From the NCBI GenBank assembly GCA_018287875.1, contig JAGVVL010000002.1, positions 1 through 64,000 of the forward strand: a stretch of DNA of 64,000 nucleotides. Direction: 5' to 3'. Source of the stretch: Nigrospora sphaerica. Taxonomy: Eukaryota > Ascomycota > Sordariomycetes > Amphisphaeriales > Apiosporaceae. The notes under the pieces were generated by a model. That model saw only the letters and a program-made list of their open reading frames with translations, was not told where the DNA came from and did no database searches. Shown here in pieces: positions 10,369-23,362 of the stretch. Each line of letters starts with the position of its first letter. The stretch's first letter is position 1. Made by a program: the position numbers and the translations under genes.

Positions 10369-13132
10369 CGTCTGGGGAGGTTACAACGTCCGATCCCATA
10401 GGGCAGCTGATAAGCTGCTCCAGCTAGCAGAATCCTGGAGACTCCAGCTGATCACTCCCCCTGGAACACCGACATGGACTCGAAGAGGGTGCACGGACTC
10501 CACGATCGACTTAGCGTGGGTCACGGACGATCTCCAAGCTGCCTACGACGGGTATGCCCCATTTGCTGGATCCGATCACCTCCCCCAGGTGATACGCGTG
10601 GCTGGACCCCGTACAGACCGTCAAAACAAACCACGACGCAGCTGGAAAACAGCTGACTATAACCAGGCGAAGGCAGAAGCGGCACACCTACCACAGCCAG
10701 GGCGACTCGAGACACCAGAAGAAATCGATAGCTACACTGAAACGTTAACTAAGGAATTAACTCGGATAGCCGACCTAGTTGCCCCCCTCCGCTACTCTAA
10801 AGGGAGAGGTAAAGCCTGGTGGAACCGCGAGACAGAAGAAGCTATAGAAAAGGAGCGACGAGCCCAGCGGACATGGCTTTCCGATAGGACAGACGCAGCT
10901 TGGCGAGCCCTCCGTCAGTCAACTCTCTTAAAGAAGAAAGCAATCCGAGAAGCCAAGACGGCGTCCTGGAGACATATGCTCCACGAGGCGTCTAGCCAGC
11001 CAGCTGGTGTCTGGAATATTGTGAGATGGGCTAAAACGGAAGGAGCAGCACCGCCGTTACCCCCGGCAGTCCCTACACTCTACACACCGCGTGGCGAAGC
11101 AACGACCCATAAGGAGAAAACAGAGGCCTTCCGAGAGAGGTTCTATCCCCTCCCTAAGGCTACGCACACCGGCTTCCGAACAACGAACCGGCTCGCAGCG
11201 CCTCTCGATATGGACAGCAAGGTGACAGCAGAACAAGTCCAAGACGTCCTTACTAAGGCAGGCCAGTGGAAGGCACCTGGACCAGACCAGCTTCCGAACG
11301 GATTCCTTAAACGCCTAGGAAAGCCCCTCTTCCAGGCCTTGGCCTCCCTAGCGGAAGCGTGCTGGCATATAGGATACTATCCAAGAGCGTTCCGCAAAGC
11401 AGTCACCGTTATCCTCCGGAAGCCAGGAAAGCAGCCAAACGAGTACCACCAAGCCAGCGGATGGAGACCTATCGCGCTGCTTAACACTATAGGGAAAGCG
11501 ATCGAGAGCCTACTAGCGCAACGGCTAGCTAGCTTTGCCGAAGAGAATGGACTGCTCCCGGACGAACAGATGGGCAACCGGAAAGGCCGCTCTACAGAAA
11601 CGGCCTTGCGGTTGCTAACGGACCTAGTCCGCATAGCCTGGAAACATGGAGGTGTAGCAACTCTTCTATCGCTGGATATCTCAGGTGCTTTCGACTCCGT
11701 CGACCATGGAAGGCTCCTCGCTAACCTGCGAGCGCTGAGGGTCCCTATATGGACTATTAGCTGGATCCGAAGCTTCCTATCTAACCGGTCCACCACGCTA
11801 TTCTTCGACGGCCAGGAATCGGACGAGATCCCAGTCCCAGCAGGCGTCCCGCAGGGCTCACCCCTATCGCCTATCCTCTTCTGCCTTTATATAGCCGGTC
11901 TCTATAAGGCTCTCCACGCTGTACTAGGGATAGCCGCTATAGCCTTTGCGGACGACACAAATCTTGTCGGCTTCGGCTTAAACCCCGAGCAGACCTGCGA
12001 GCGGCTAGAAGCCGCTCACAGGATCTGTAAAGAATAGGCAGTCAGCCACGGCATGACCTTCGCAGTCCAGAAATACCACCTAGTCCACTTCTCTCGAAGA
12101 CGGAAAGGCCCGGACACGAAGATCGCCTTAGAAGGTCACGAAATCGAACCAGAAGACTCCTGCCGCGTCCTTGGCATTCAGGTGGATAGACGTCTCCGCT
12201 AGGACGTTCATATCCAGTCAATATCGAAGAAGATGGCGACGCAGGTCTATGCCCTAGACCGGATAGCCGGCTCGACATAGGGCGCGTCTCTCCAGCGAGC
12301 CCGCCAAGTTTATACAGCGGTCGTACAGTCTACGATAGGCTATGGAGCTTCAGAGTGGCACCGCCAGATCTCGAAAAATAAAGCCAAGGCACTTAACGAC
12401 GTCCAGACAGAGTGCCTCCGAAAGGTCACAGGAGCTTTCAAAGCCACGGCTGCCGCAGTACTAGAAACGGAAGCTTACGTGTCCCCCTTAGACACGTGGC
12501 TCAACAGAAGGGTGGCGGCTTCGGAAGAGAGGCTCCAACAGCCGTGTATCGCATCACTTATCCAAGCGAGATATGATAGCGCAGCTAGATGGATCCTCAC
12601 AAGACCGACTCGCCGGCGCAGACCGAAAGGCCCCGACGCTCCCAATCGTAAGAGGTGGCTAGACGAATGGCTAGCTGGAGACTCAGTACACAAAGCTGAG
12701 GAGAGAGACTGGCTTCAGAGATGGCAACAAACGCAGCAAAATCGAACAGCACGAGCCCCGGCAGCAACTAAGATGCCGCCAGACAAGCACGTCCTCAAGC
12801 TCTATAAGGGACTCCATAAGGCGGAGAGCTCGATCCTCGTCCAAGCGAGGACTGGCAAGATTGGGCTGCGAGACTTCCTTTTCAAGCGTAGGGTTCCAGG
12901 CTTCGACAGCCCATGGTGTGACTGCGGTCAGGGCAGGGAGACCGTCCGGCATATCCTCGTTTTCTGCCCACGGGAAAGAGAAAGACGAGAACATCTCGTC
13001 CAAGCTCTAGGAGGACCGATAGACACGGACAGGATGCTCGACACCCCAGGAAAAGCAGGAATTATCGCGAGATGGCTACTCCGCTCGGGCAGGCTGGACA
13101 TGTTCCAGCTGGCGAATCAACTTATTAGCTAG
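10369..13132 (+). pseudogene. LINE family 1 ORF2 (endonuclease end, RT, Cys-His tail)
   Basis: One frame runs from the end of the EEP endonuclease (STIDLAWV, GSDHLPQV) through the reverse transcriptase to the C-terminus. RT blocks are clear: KAPGPDQLPNGF, RPIALLNTIGKAIE, LSLDISGAFDSVDH, PAGVPQGSPLSPILF and AFADDTN (catalytic FADD). The end has a CDCGQGRETVRH...FC zinc-binding-like motif. No RNase H domain is visible, unlike family 2. Three TAG stops at 12035, 12200 and 12278 interrupt an otherwise continuous frame; TGG to TAG is the RIP-type TpG to TpA change. The open stretch 12479-13132 is therefore not a separate gene. Confidence 0.85.
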
Positions 13133-13323
13133 GAAGCGGGCGCGCTGAGCCCGATCTCGGTATGGCAGGTCAAAGAGCAGATAGAAGCGGTGCGACGCAG
13201 CGGAACCTAGGTTTTTCACCCGGCCGGACGTCAGCCCGGAACGGTTTTCCTAGGCTAAGATGCGTAGGGGGTCCTCATGGCCTAGATAGGTCGCTAGGTG
13301 TAAGAATAATAATAATAATAAAT
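10369..13323 (+). mobile_element. Tad1-like LINE family 1, copy 1 (5'-truncated)
   Basis: Non-LTR retrotransposon lacking ORF1 and most of the endonuclease. Homology to the fuller copy at 23363-25911 begins at about 10369 (CCGTCTGGGGAGG). The 3' end is the family's conserved terminus (GGCCTAGATAGGTCGCTAGG) followed by a TAA/AAT triplet tail to 13323, typical of this element type, which lacks poly(A). It is the best preserved copy of the ORF2 C-terminus in the window. No matching TSD was found at its ends. Confidence 0.88.
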
Positions 13324-13764
13324 AGGGGTTGATATGCGGAATATGCTCAGTAATTATCTATCGCTTATATTGTGTCACGTGACCTCTGGCTCCTAATCCG
13401 TAGCTGTCTTTCCTTTGGTGTTGTTCCTCGTTGTACCTGGGGACGTTTCCTTGACTGGTCTCTTCGTGGCTGGTGGGATGCTGGAGTGGCTAGTGCGTTA
13501 CCTTAGCCACTTTTCTTGGCTTAGGTTCTTGAGGTCGTAACAGTTATATAACTTCCCTTTTCTAAATAAGAAGTATCCCATTTCTTAGTAATGTTTCTTT
13601 TATCTAAGTACTTATTTCTTCATTAAGGCTTTTTCTATTATCTCCTATCTTATCGATAGTTTCCTCTATGGAGAAAGAGGTCCTCGGTGGGTAGTATAGT
13701 GCTTAGCCACTATTCTTAGCTTAGATCTTTAAGGTTATAATAATAGTGTAATCTTTTAATACCC
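13324..13764. other. AT-rich transposon-like DNA with imperfect direct repeat
   Basis: No gene seen. Two related blocks, about 13495-13545 and 13695-13745, share the order TTAGCCAC, TTCTTGGCTTAGGTTCTT and GAGGTCGTAA with RIP-like differences (TTAGCTTAGATCTTTAAGG in the second). They may be remnants of a retroelement leader next to the LTR at 13765. Confidence 0.4.
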
Positions 13765-14023
13765 TGTTAAGAAGCGGGTAGGTAAGCGGACAATAAAGTC
13801 GATTTAAGTTTTATACTATAAGTCAGGCTTGAAATAAGACGTAACTTAAAGAGCTATAATAGATGTCTACTTAAATATATACTTTTATTTAGATTTCTAC
13901 CGGAGATCTTTATAAAGCGAACTTAATAGAACTCTATTATAGGATAACTACTCTATAGCTAGTTTAAAGTGTCTCAAAGTTTGCCTTATAACGGTACGGC
14001 CTATTACGGTCCATCCCGTGACA
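13765..14023 (-). repeat. LTR family C, decayed copy
   Basis: On the minus strand it starts TGTCACGGGATGGACCGT and ends TTAACA, collinear with the copies at 57216 and 61327 but with many C-to-T/G-to-A differences and about 30 bp shorter. Flanking pentamers do not match, so it is a rearranged copy or the LTR of a lost element. Confidence 0.7.
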
Positions 14024-14243
14024 CTAATTCTCTTTAAAGCTGGTTACTTATAATATATTACAAACAAATGAGAAATATATGAAAAAGAAAGCAGTAGAAA
14101 GTAAAGCGGCAGCGCTGTCCGTAGGAACGCCAAATATCTGGTTTTACGTTTTATCTACACTCTTACAGCATTTCTGCCATCCTGGGAAGTAAACATCCTC
14201 ATCACCACCCGGAAAACAATTTCTGCTTACTGGAACCCCCGCC

Positions 14244-16532
14244 TCACGAGTGGTAAGGCTCGTCAGTCCGCATGATATAAATCTCGCCAATGAGGACGGA
14301 GCAGCTAACGGCGGTGGCAATGCCGATGATGGGAGCGTTCACGCGGAAGAACTCTAGGCGGCGCACGACGACGCCCTTAGAGAGCAAGATATTATGCCAT
14401 AGCAGGCCGGCGAGCGATGCGCACAGCACGGAGCTGAAGGCGCCAAAGTTAACGCCTAACGCCATGCTGTACACGGCACCCCAGAAGGTCCGGTCGTCAA
14501 CTGTCCGGCCCTCGGCCGCCAGGATCTGCTCCCAAGCCTGGATAATGCGGCATAGCAGGATCGTGGTGCCAATATTAGTGCCCGTGAACTAGCGGAGGGG
14601 TGTTAGGTTCGTCGTCCTAAAGCAGGTATAGAGGATACCAAGTATCAGCAGGAGTAAAAACTCACATTGCATAAAATAACAGCCAGAAACGCCATGCCGG
14701 ATACAGCACCAACGACACCTGTCCGCTCCACCCACGCGTTCCAGCCATAGGCGAAAACGGATACCCAGCCCTTAGCCACTAAGGCCTCGACTAGGATGAA
14801 CATGGAGAAGGCGAAGGGCACCAGCGGGAATGGCAGGCGTGAAAGAACCATGGAAGCGGCAGGAAAAGTTTCGCGCCACCAGGTGTGGGCTTCGCGGGCC
14901 TTAGAAACCAGCGTGGCGGGCTGCGCGGCTTGGTGCGTCTTGCGCTGGTCCAGCTCGCGCGTAACACTGGCGGTCATCTCCTCGTTGTCAGTAGCTAATA
15001 AAGGCGGCTTTTCGACGAGGCCGGCTTCGGGGCCCTCGGAGGACGAGCCGCGCTTAACCGCCGTCATGGGGCAGCTGCTAATGCCGACGGCGGCGCGGCG
15101 GCGCAGTTCTTGCTCAACCTCGGCGCGCTCGACGAGCAGGCGGCCGTGGGTGGCCTGGGCGCGCGTTACGTGTCGGTGGTGCCAGCCCGAGAAGAGATCA
15201 CAGGCGAAGCAGAGGACGGCGGCGGGGACCGAGACGAACAGCACGGGCGTCGGGCGGCCTCCGCGGCTAGCGGTGATGGCGTTAATAAGCAGGATTGAGA
15301 CGAGGGTGGCAGCCATGATGGTGCAGCTAATAGCGGCGTGGCGGCGGTCAAGGAAGGGGTTGAGGATCTCGATGACGGCGCTGCGGTCCTCGCCGGCGCC
15401 GGCAAAGGGGACATTAGGGTTAATAGGGCCGCGGTCCTTCTCGGCGTCGGGCAGCTGACGCATGCCGATAGCACGCGGCACGAGCTTCTCACTACGGAAG
15501 ACGAGAAATAGCAGGCACGGGCATAAGATCATCGCTGTGAATAACACCGGCACTATAATGTTAGCCGTGTAGTCGATGAACTTAATCTGGAATGCCCCCG
15601 CCAGCACTAGGTTCGTCGGATTCGACGACACTAGGATCGCCGAGCTAATGTTAGCCACGGCGAACTGCGAGAACACCCAGGCCCGCGCTGACTTGATGTT
15701 GCTCGACCCCCGGATCATATACGCAAGAAACGCCGTGCCTGCGTTAGGGAGAAATTTAGCTCAGTCCAGCAGGGAGGGGGGCCAGAACGGAGGCGACTCA
15801 CCAGAAAGCACGATGGGGTCGTTGCCAATGGCGGTACCCAGGGCAAAGAAGAACCAATACAGATACAGATACAGCCGGCGTCCATGCCCGCCGCCTTTTT
15901 GGAGGACGCGAAATGCTAGGTACCTCAGGAGACCTGGGCGGATACGTTAGCAGGCCGGAGCATGACACAGATGCTAGGGGGGAGGCATCTACCTGAAGCG
16001 TCGATCGAGATGGCGATATACGCCAGCGTGATGAAGAAGCACATTACATCATAAGGCTCAATGTTACTATCTCCAACGATGCCTAGTTACCTGCATTAAT
16101 AATCGAGGGCCGTGAATAGACAGGAGCATTAGTAATACACACCATCGTAGACCTCGCGCCGGCCAATGGCTAGCGTGGCCAGTAGAAAGAGACAAGCGTA
16201 CAGCGGCGCCATCACAGTGCTCACAAAGAAGCGCAGCATCTTCCAGCGCCCAGTACTTTGAGAAGGTGCTTTGTAGTCCCGCGGTGGGATGATGCGCAGC
16301 TTACTCAATGTCCCGACGGAGGCATTCCACAGCCTCATCGGCACGGGAATGGGAACGTGGAATGGGAAGCTCACGATTACGTCTGGTCTGTGAGTCAGCT
16401 TAAGATTCGGCACGAAGTAGGATATGGGAAGGCCAACATACTAGTGATGATGAAGACGATGAGGGTGAGGATGGATCGCCAGTCGCCGATGCGACTGATG
16501 TCGGGTGGCGGCGGGCGCTCGTTGACATCCAT
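14244..16532 (-). CDS. ion transporter, ArsB/NhaD-type (IT superfamily)
   Basis: Six exons: 16532-16442, 16382-16143, 16082-15993, 15933-15802, 15738-14666 and 14588-14244 (656 aa). All five introns (59-77 bp) have good ends, several with CTAAC branch points, and the frame is kept throughout. About 11-12 hydrophobic segments are visible. Hallmarks of the superfamily are AIGNDPIVLSGTAFLAYM in exon 4 and VSSNPTNLVLAGAF in exon 5, the SNPTN-type re-entrant loop; FTGTNIGTTILL in exon 6 looks like its second-half counterpart. A hydrophilic loop of about 90 residues splits the two halves. Arsenite, sodium/proton or dicarboxylate transport are all possible; the sequence does not decide. I chose the ATG at 16532, though an in-frame ATG at 16643 exists. 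A TATATAG motif lies about 140 bp upstream. Confidence 0.83.
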
Positions 16533-18095
16533 TTTGTAGAGCGATGCCGACGGAGCCAAATAATCATGTGTTTTGGTGGAGTTGCTAGCAACAGTGAGGC
16601 GCAAGGAAGGGAATGTGCGATCTGCGATTTCTGTGAATGTCAACCGTCATGACGATGCCCTGATCAGCTGCCTATATAGAGCAATAAGTCTTTACTGCTT
16701 GATGCAGAGGCTGGGATCGTCAAGGAAGATTGCGCAAGGCACTCGGCAATGCTGCTTCCACTTAGGGCCTGGGCGCCGCAGCATTGGCAACGATCGAGAA
16801 AGCAGCCAAGCCCGCCCAAGACCGTTCTAAGCACGCGTCCTCGTCGCATCAAGGTATGGAGATTTGGAAATGGCTGACAGATGGGTCGCCCGTCCTGATT
16901 TCATCGGTGATCGGTCAGAAGTAAGAAAATTAGAATGATTATGCTGCACCAGGTGTGCCAGTAGAGGCGGTAGCGGAAACGTTGCGACGATATAGGTGGG
17001 GGTTGGGTTGGGTAGAAGCTGCCCCTCTATGCTCATGTACGTACAAGTACATACTAACAGGTCATCGTGGCTCGGCACGAAGGGCAAGCAAACAGCAGCG
17101 CGTCTCGGACCTAGGATAAGGGGGCATTGGCGGAATCGACGGCAACGAGTAACGCATCCCTCCCTCGTCGGCATGAAGCCGGGCGACTTGGCTGCACAGC
17201 ATGCATCCCATCGCGCGTGCCAAGGACCTCTTGACTGGGCTTTCCCACGAAGCACCCGTCATACATGCATGGAATCTGAGATTACGAAACGACCATTAAT
17301 GGCCGCTTGGCACTTCCGACGCATGCCCAGACCACAATACTAGCTTATCTTGCACGAGGGGCGCAGATCGGCGAGGCCTGTCATTGCTTTTGTGGCAACG
17401 CCCGAAGCTAAGATATCGATCGGACGGAGGCGGGACGGTACCCAAGGGGCAAGAGAGCAATCTAATATACGGACGAGACCTGGGCTCAGGTGCAACAGAT
17501 GTGCCCCTCACACTGCCAGCCTCGCGCCTCGGCATCTCGGTACCTCTGGTGATGTAGGATGATTCGAAGAGGTCCTCGTTTCAGAAAGGCGCGAACTAGG
17601 GCGGCCAAGACACTTGGCCGGGAAACCACTTGTGCAACCCGCGATACCACCCTCAGCGCTCACCGGGGTCATCATTGCCACGCCGCGACACAATATTAGC
17701 TCTACTACAAGACTATGAGCTCATATGTTGCTGGTTACTATAATTTAACACCGAACAGACAACGCAATATCGGACGGGGAAGAGGAGCGGCGATATGATT
17801 CTATCTACCTGAATGATGACAGAGTTACTCAAACAACCAAAGCTCATGCCGATGATCAATCAAAGAGCGACGGATAACATACAAATATCTCACTTGGCAG
17901 CACCGAGGAACAAAAAACTGCCAAAGCGGCGGAGGGAACTGCACTACAGAAAGCCAACAGACCTAAACAGCAATATAGCAGGGCCCTGAATCATGATTTG
18001 ATTGGAATTTGGTCGGGGTCAATTTTTTCGTGTCCTTTAAAAACACCCCCTAGACAATAATCCCATAGAATTCAGAAGAGGAATGGGGCTCATCA
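16533..18095. other. intergenic, no gene seen
   Basis: Contains the upstream region of the transporter gene and about 1.2 kb more. Overlapping open frames on both strands (16827-17255 minus, 16996-17343 plus) lack family motifs and splice-consistent extensions. No repeat ends were recognised. Confidence 0.5.
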
Positions 18096-21083
18096 TTACC
18101 GCGCCGAGGGCTCGACGGGGAGACCGCGGGTGCTGGCGCGGCGGAGAGCGGGGCCGAAATGCCAGAAGAGCAGGGGCATCAGGACGCAGATGGCGAGAGT
18201 GAGGACGGCGAGGAGGGTGTTGGCCCAGCCGAGACCGAGGTCGGCGTAGAGGGGGGGCCCGAAGAAAGGGAAGGCGAACTCGGCGACGTGCTGCAAGAAG
18301 GCGGCGACGCAGTGGGCACTACTGGCGTACTCGAGCCCGTACGACTCTGTCACGTACGGCTGCAGGCTAAAAAAGCCCTGTATCAGCCCGATGCCCAGCA
18401 GGAAGGCCGCGATGTCCGGCACTATGTAGTGCAGCCTCTGCTGCACCGACCAGCCGTACAGCATCAGCGCCGGCGGCACCAGCAGCCCCGCGCCCGCGTT
18501 CACCGGTAGCCGCCACTCCGGCTGGTGCCCGTCCGTGTTCTTCTTGCGCCGGAAGTAGGCCGACGTCTGCGGGTAGGGGGCAAAGATGGTCCGTGTTAGT
18601 AACAATACCTCTGCATACGGAAGGCCTGACCGAAAGGACAGGCAACAAGATGCACGTACACCATCAATGGCGTAGCGGCTGATGTGCAACCCAGCCACGA
18701 AGCCTAGACCGAGTGCGAGGAAGTTCAAGCTGGCACTGCCCTTGTCCATATTGTAGAACTGGACAAAGTTCTTGTCAAATACGGAAATCCTGTCTAGATG
18801 TCAGCGACTGCTTTAAGGAACAAGACTTTACAGATACAGGAAGCAACCTACATCAGATACATTATCCCGAAGAGGTAAGCCCTGTAACTAAAAGGCAGCT
18901 GAACGATGGGGTGAGCGAGAAGCATGAGGTAGGGCAGCGCAATCTTCTTGGTCATCCACTCGCGCCGGGACTGACCGGGGGTTTGGAAGGGGGTGTAGAG
19001 GTGGGGGTTGCTGGTCTCGCGGCGCAGGCGGGCGGCCTTGCGCTCAAGCAGCAAAGGGTGGTACGTCTCGTCGAGGTAAAAGAAAGCAATGGCGATGGCG
19101 AAGACGCTGAAGATGGAGGTGCCCCAGAAGATCCAGCGCCAGTTGCTCTCCTGCGTCACGAATGCCCCGAAGATAGGCGCAACAGCGCTCCCGAAGAATG
19201 GCAGGTAGTTGTGCACCGAGTCGCCCAGCCCGCCCATGCGCGCCGGGTAGACATCGGCCGTCAGCCCGGGAGCCAGCTGAAGGCAGGGAGGAGTCTTCGG
19301 TCAGCTCTTTGGAATACGTCTTGATGCCGCAAGGAGAGGAGGAACTTACAATCTGCGTGGTGCTCGACGCGATGCCGCCCAGGAAACGAAAGACTAACAG
19401 CTGCGGGCCCGTGGTGGCGAAGCCACAGGCTGTGTTCCAGATGAGGTGCCAGAGGTGGCCGTAACGGATGATGGGCGCGCGGCCGTAGTATTCAATCAGC
19501 GGCGCGCAGAAAAAGGGCCCGATCCCGGCCGCGAGCACCTGCACGCCCGTGACGAGCTGCCGCTGCGGCCCCGGCGGGATCGCCAGCTCCGCCCCGATCA
19601 CGTCGAGCGCCGGTCCCACCATGGTGGCCGAGAAGGGCGCGATGAAGCTGAACACGGACAGGATCAGCGACGTCGCGTACTTCTTGCGCATTGGCCAGTT
19701 GGCCGGGTTGGTCGGGTCATCCAGCCCGTCCCACGTCACCTGGGAAAGTGAGCTTCGCGTCGTTTTGCGAACCGGCGCGCACCAGAGCAGTAAGGGGCGG
19801 GTTGATGTGGTGCTTACCAGGTTCTTGTCCGCGGGCTGGTCGAACTCTTTGGTATGGCCGGCCGGCTGATCAGCGTCGGCAACATACCAGCTGTTATGCT
19901 CGGCGCTTTCGCGCGGCTGGCCTTGCTCGGCATGGCTGACATCCCCCCCCCACTTGGATGCAGGAGAGATGCCCGGCGCTGGGGCTTGTACCCAGCCCTT
20001 CTGGGGGCCGGTGGAACCACTGTTCACCGCCGTGGCGGTCGCTATGAGCCCCGGCTTGTCGGCGGCGATTTCCAGGGGCGGGCCAGCCCGCCATTCGCCG
20101 ACTTTGGGGTGGCTTGTCCGTTCACCCGGCCGGGGCGGTTCCGGGTTCCGCGGGAGCGACCAGCGCTGGGGATGCGCACGTATGGCGTCGAGGATGGTGC
20201 GCAGCTCGAGGTGGCTAGATCCGCTGGTGGCGACCGGGCGCCGCGTGGCCTCGGGCGGCGGTGCCAGAACGTCTCGGGCGTTATTCAGCAGAGCCTCCAG
20301 CAGAGTCTGCACGCGAGGGTCATCGCGGTCCTGTCCGGCGCCCAGGGAGTCCTCAGGAGCTGGGGGATCCGCGGATGCCAGGCCAGGGCCGTAGGAACGG
20401 CCTGGCTGTAGGGCGGCGGGGACGGCGCCGAGGGCGGCAGCCGCCGGCTGGGCCTTGTCGAAACTCTCGTGCGCCTCGGAGACGCGGGTGAGGTGCTTGG
20501 CGCGGGATGGCGTGCGCCCGAGGTCGTAGCGGGAGTGCGCGCGGGACCCCGAGAGGCTGCGCGCGCGCGCCGGCCCGCGCGACGGCTCCGTGTACGTGCT
20601 CGCGCGGCGGACGTGTGTAGGCTGGGGCGGCTCAAGCTCCGCGTCGTACCAGGAGTCGGCCGGGTCGTCGAGCGGTGATCGTGCCGCGTAGACGAACGCA
20701 GGCGGTTCCAGACCGGGCTGCGTGACGCTGCGGGATCGCCCGCGGAAGCTGGGCGTCTCGGCTTCGGCCTGCGTAGCACTACTGCCATGGCGAGTATGGT
20801 TTTTTTGAGGAGGCGCGAAGAAGGGAGGGAACTGCGCCAAACTCGAGGTTGATGGCCGCCATGAGTGCCTTACCCAATCACCAGTTTGTACGCCCGGGGA
20901 CGAAGAATACGTTCGATGCACCAGTGGTAACCCTGTGCCAGACCCGATGTCATCTGGATATTCGTATGGGGACATTGAGTATCCAGACCGGATATGGTCA
21001 GTGCGCCCGATGTTGATGGCTTCATCGCGCTGGGGCTCAGGAGATGCTTGAGTCGAGGGGGATGACTGCGGGTTCATCGTCAC
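18096..21083 (-). CDS. MFS (DHA1-type) transporter with long N-terminal extension
   Basis: Five exons: 21083-19818, 19739-19350, 19276-18861, 18789-18660 and 18566-18096 (890 aa). Introns are 78, 73, 71 and 93 bp. Exons 2-5 encode a complete 12-TM major facilitator, starting with the motif WDGLDDPTNPANWP of fungal drug/polyamine proton antiporters, then FSATMVGPALDVIG, GPFFCAPLIEYYGRAP and FRFLGGIASSTTQI. Exon 1 adds about 420 residues rich in Ser, Pro, Arg and Ala with no predicted fold, far longer than the usual cytoplasmic tail of 40-100 residues. Introns 1 and 4 are multiples of three without stops, so retained forms would stay in frame. Substrate unknown. The extension might be a mis-joined separate reading frame, but no stop or splice signal separates it. 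Confidence 0.82.
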
Positions 21084-23230
21084 AAGCGAGCAGATAACTG
21101 GGCCTTTACTGGATGCGTTGGTTGCATAGCAATTTAGGCCATGTCGACTAGATGGGGGACTTATCCCAAACGCCCCGCGGTCTATGCCTATATACTATCA
21201 TGTTACTGACGGTGACACTAAGGCGACGCGGAGACCTCTCAGATATCGCTTTCACGGATATCTGCTGCTAGAAAAAATTTTTGCCACGCTTCCTACTTCC
21301 GTCAGTGATGATCAAAACTGTTCGGAGGTTTGAAATACAGCGTTCCGATGGTGTTCTCAATAAGAGACACAACCATCATAGTTGGTGAGTTGAGGCAGGC
21401 TAAGACTCTTGGAGTTCTTGGGCCTCGTCGCAAAGTTAGTTTGCCCGGTAAAGCAGGCTATAGTGACTGCCGGATTATTACACGCCCATGGGATGTGATT
21501 GTGCGATCGGTCAGATCGATGGAACCCAGCCGCTATTAAGGCGCTCCACCTTCATATATTCGTGGGGCTAAGGGCCGTAGTACTCTGCCAAGCCTCAGCT
21601 AAGATCCGGGATCTACGCGGCCAGGCAAGCTCCCACCATGTAGCGAGGGTAATACGAACAACAGTGCATAAGGCTGTGTGTTTCGATCCGCTGTGTATGA
21701 TAGGGCCTTAAGGATGAATACTTCTCTTCCGCATTTGACGACCGCAGCAAGATCGGACCGGCATCGTGAAACGCACCCTAACCCCCATTAGCGAGGCTTG
21801 CCCATTTAGTATTGTCGCACACCACAGACTCACCCATAAATGACTGGCAACGCATTCACGACTAGGATGAAACCTGATTGGCATTTCCGGCCTGGCTTCC
21901 ATGCCTCATTACGTAGCCTGTCTGGTAAGTCTTATTTCTCTCATGATACAGGCTGAAAAGCAACTCCAGCAATCATAAGTGAAAATTTTGGCCCCCGCGC
22001 CGTATACTCCAGCTTGACCATCTTGTTTTGGAGAGACAGGCCGCTTTTCCGAATCTTGTCCTTTTAGCCCTTGCTATAGCCTATGGTTGCGCTCGGGCTT
22101 AAGCCCCTGCAGCATTCACCAGTGCGCGGTTTCGTATCCGCAACTCGCGAATGGAAAACAAAGCGCCCAGGCAGCTATACGAGAGCCACGCTCAAAGAGC
22201 GCCGGCGTTTTCTGTCCACCCCCTCGGATAGTTAATTTCCATTACGTAGATGCGAAATGTGTAGGTTGAAGGGTCGGAATGGGGTTGCGTGTAGCTACGA
22301 CAGCGACGGATACAGCTCCTATGGCACAGACGAGCAGGAAAATGAAAGAGTCTCTGTCAGGCAGTTCCATCTCGGGCTGAGCTAACCCGTCGAGTCCCGT
22401 CCCGCCCTCTGCTCGTCTGAAGAAGCCTTCCGTCTGTATTTAAGTGGAAGTACTTAAGACCGGTACATGAACAGGGAGGGCATCGTCTCGCGAGGATTGG
22501 CGAGCTGCACACTGATACGCGTAATATTAACTGGGACTTCACGTATCACACACCCTCATCATGATTTCCCCTTCCCTGGGGTAGTGTCCAGGAGCTCCCT
22601 CCAGGCGACCCGCGGCGCGAATTAGATCCGCCATTCCCCATCAATCCGTGTCACCGCCACTAAAACGGCAATTTTCGTGGTATTTAAACCTGGACGGAAT
22701 TACCGCAGCAACTTAAGATACCTTGAGATGCCCCGATTGGGCCCGCTGGATGGCCAAGCCGACCCGTCTCAAAACCGGAACCATCATCCGTCTCATTGCC
22801 GAACGCGGTGACCTGGGCTCTTGATTCATGGATGCGACTGTGGATTGATCCCTGGTTACGGTTGTGGGGACTGAGCTAAGTACCCATGTATCGCCCGGCA
22901 GGGCATTGATACCAGCTGGCTCAACCTGTCTAGGGCTGTCAATTTTAGCCGGTCGGATGGGTTGTCCACCATCTTTCCATCCGGCGAAACCCTCATCTAG
23001 AAGGCTATCCCGATGGACAACGGCGCCTTACCACATGCCTACCATGTCCCATCCCACGGCCATCTAAACCTTGTCAATCCGACTTCTCCCTCGTCTAAGG
23101 CGCTTCCTCCATATTGCGGGCCGCGTGGGCCAACTTTCCGGCTAGGGCCTGCAGGTGACGGGCGCCCGGCCCGGCGAAAATTTCGTCCACCGAGAGTCTA
23201 TCTACTATAGGATATGCCACATATTAAGCC
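21084..23230. other. 2.1-kb gene-free stretch
   Basis: Upstream of the MFS gene and before the LINE. Only frames under 71 codons, no recognisable domain, no terminal repeats. Composition is mixed, not strongly AT-rich, so it may be old decayed sequence. Confidence 0.5.
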
Positions 23231-23362
23231 TAATGACAATCCTTTATTCGGGTCGCAAAACTTTTTCGAAACCGACCCCACACAGCGATAACTTCACAAC
23301 CACGACTCTATAAGCTACCGGATAGCCCGGAAACCGTTCCTAGGGCTCCATTTAGCCTAGAA

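Noticed and set aside
12479..13132. 217-codon frame as a separate gene
   Set aside because: It is in the same frame as the LINE ORF2 and has its C-terminal Cys-His motif; only RIP-type stops separate them.
16827..17343. Overlapping 142- and 115-codon frames on opposite strands
   Set aside because: No motif, no splice-supported extension, and mutually exclusive.
19854..20411. 185-codon plus-strand frame
   Set aside because: Antisense to exon 1 of the MFS gene in GC-rich low-complexity sequence. I note that the exon 1 extension itself is the weaker part of that gene.
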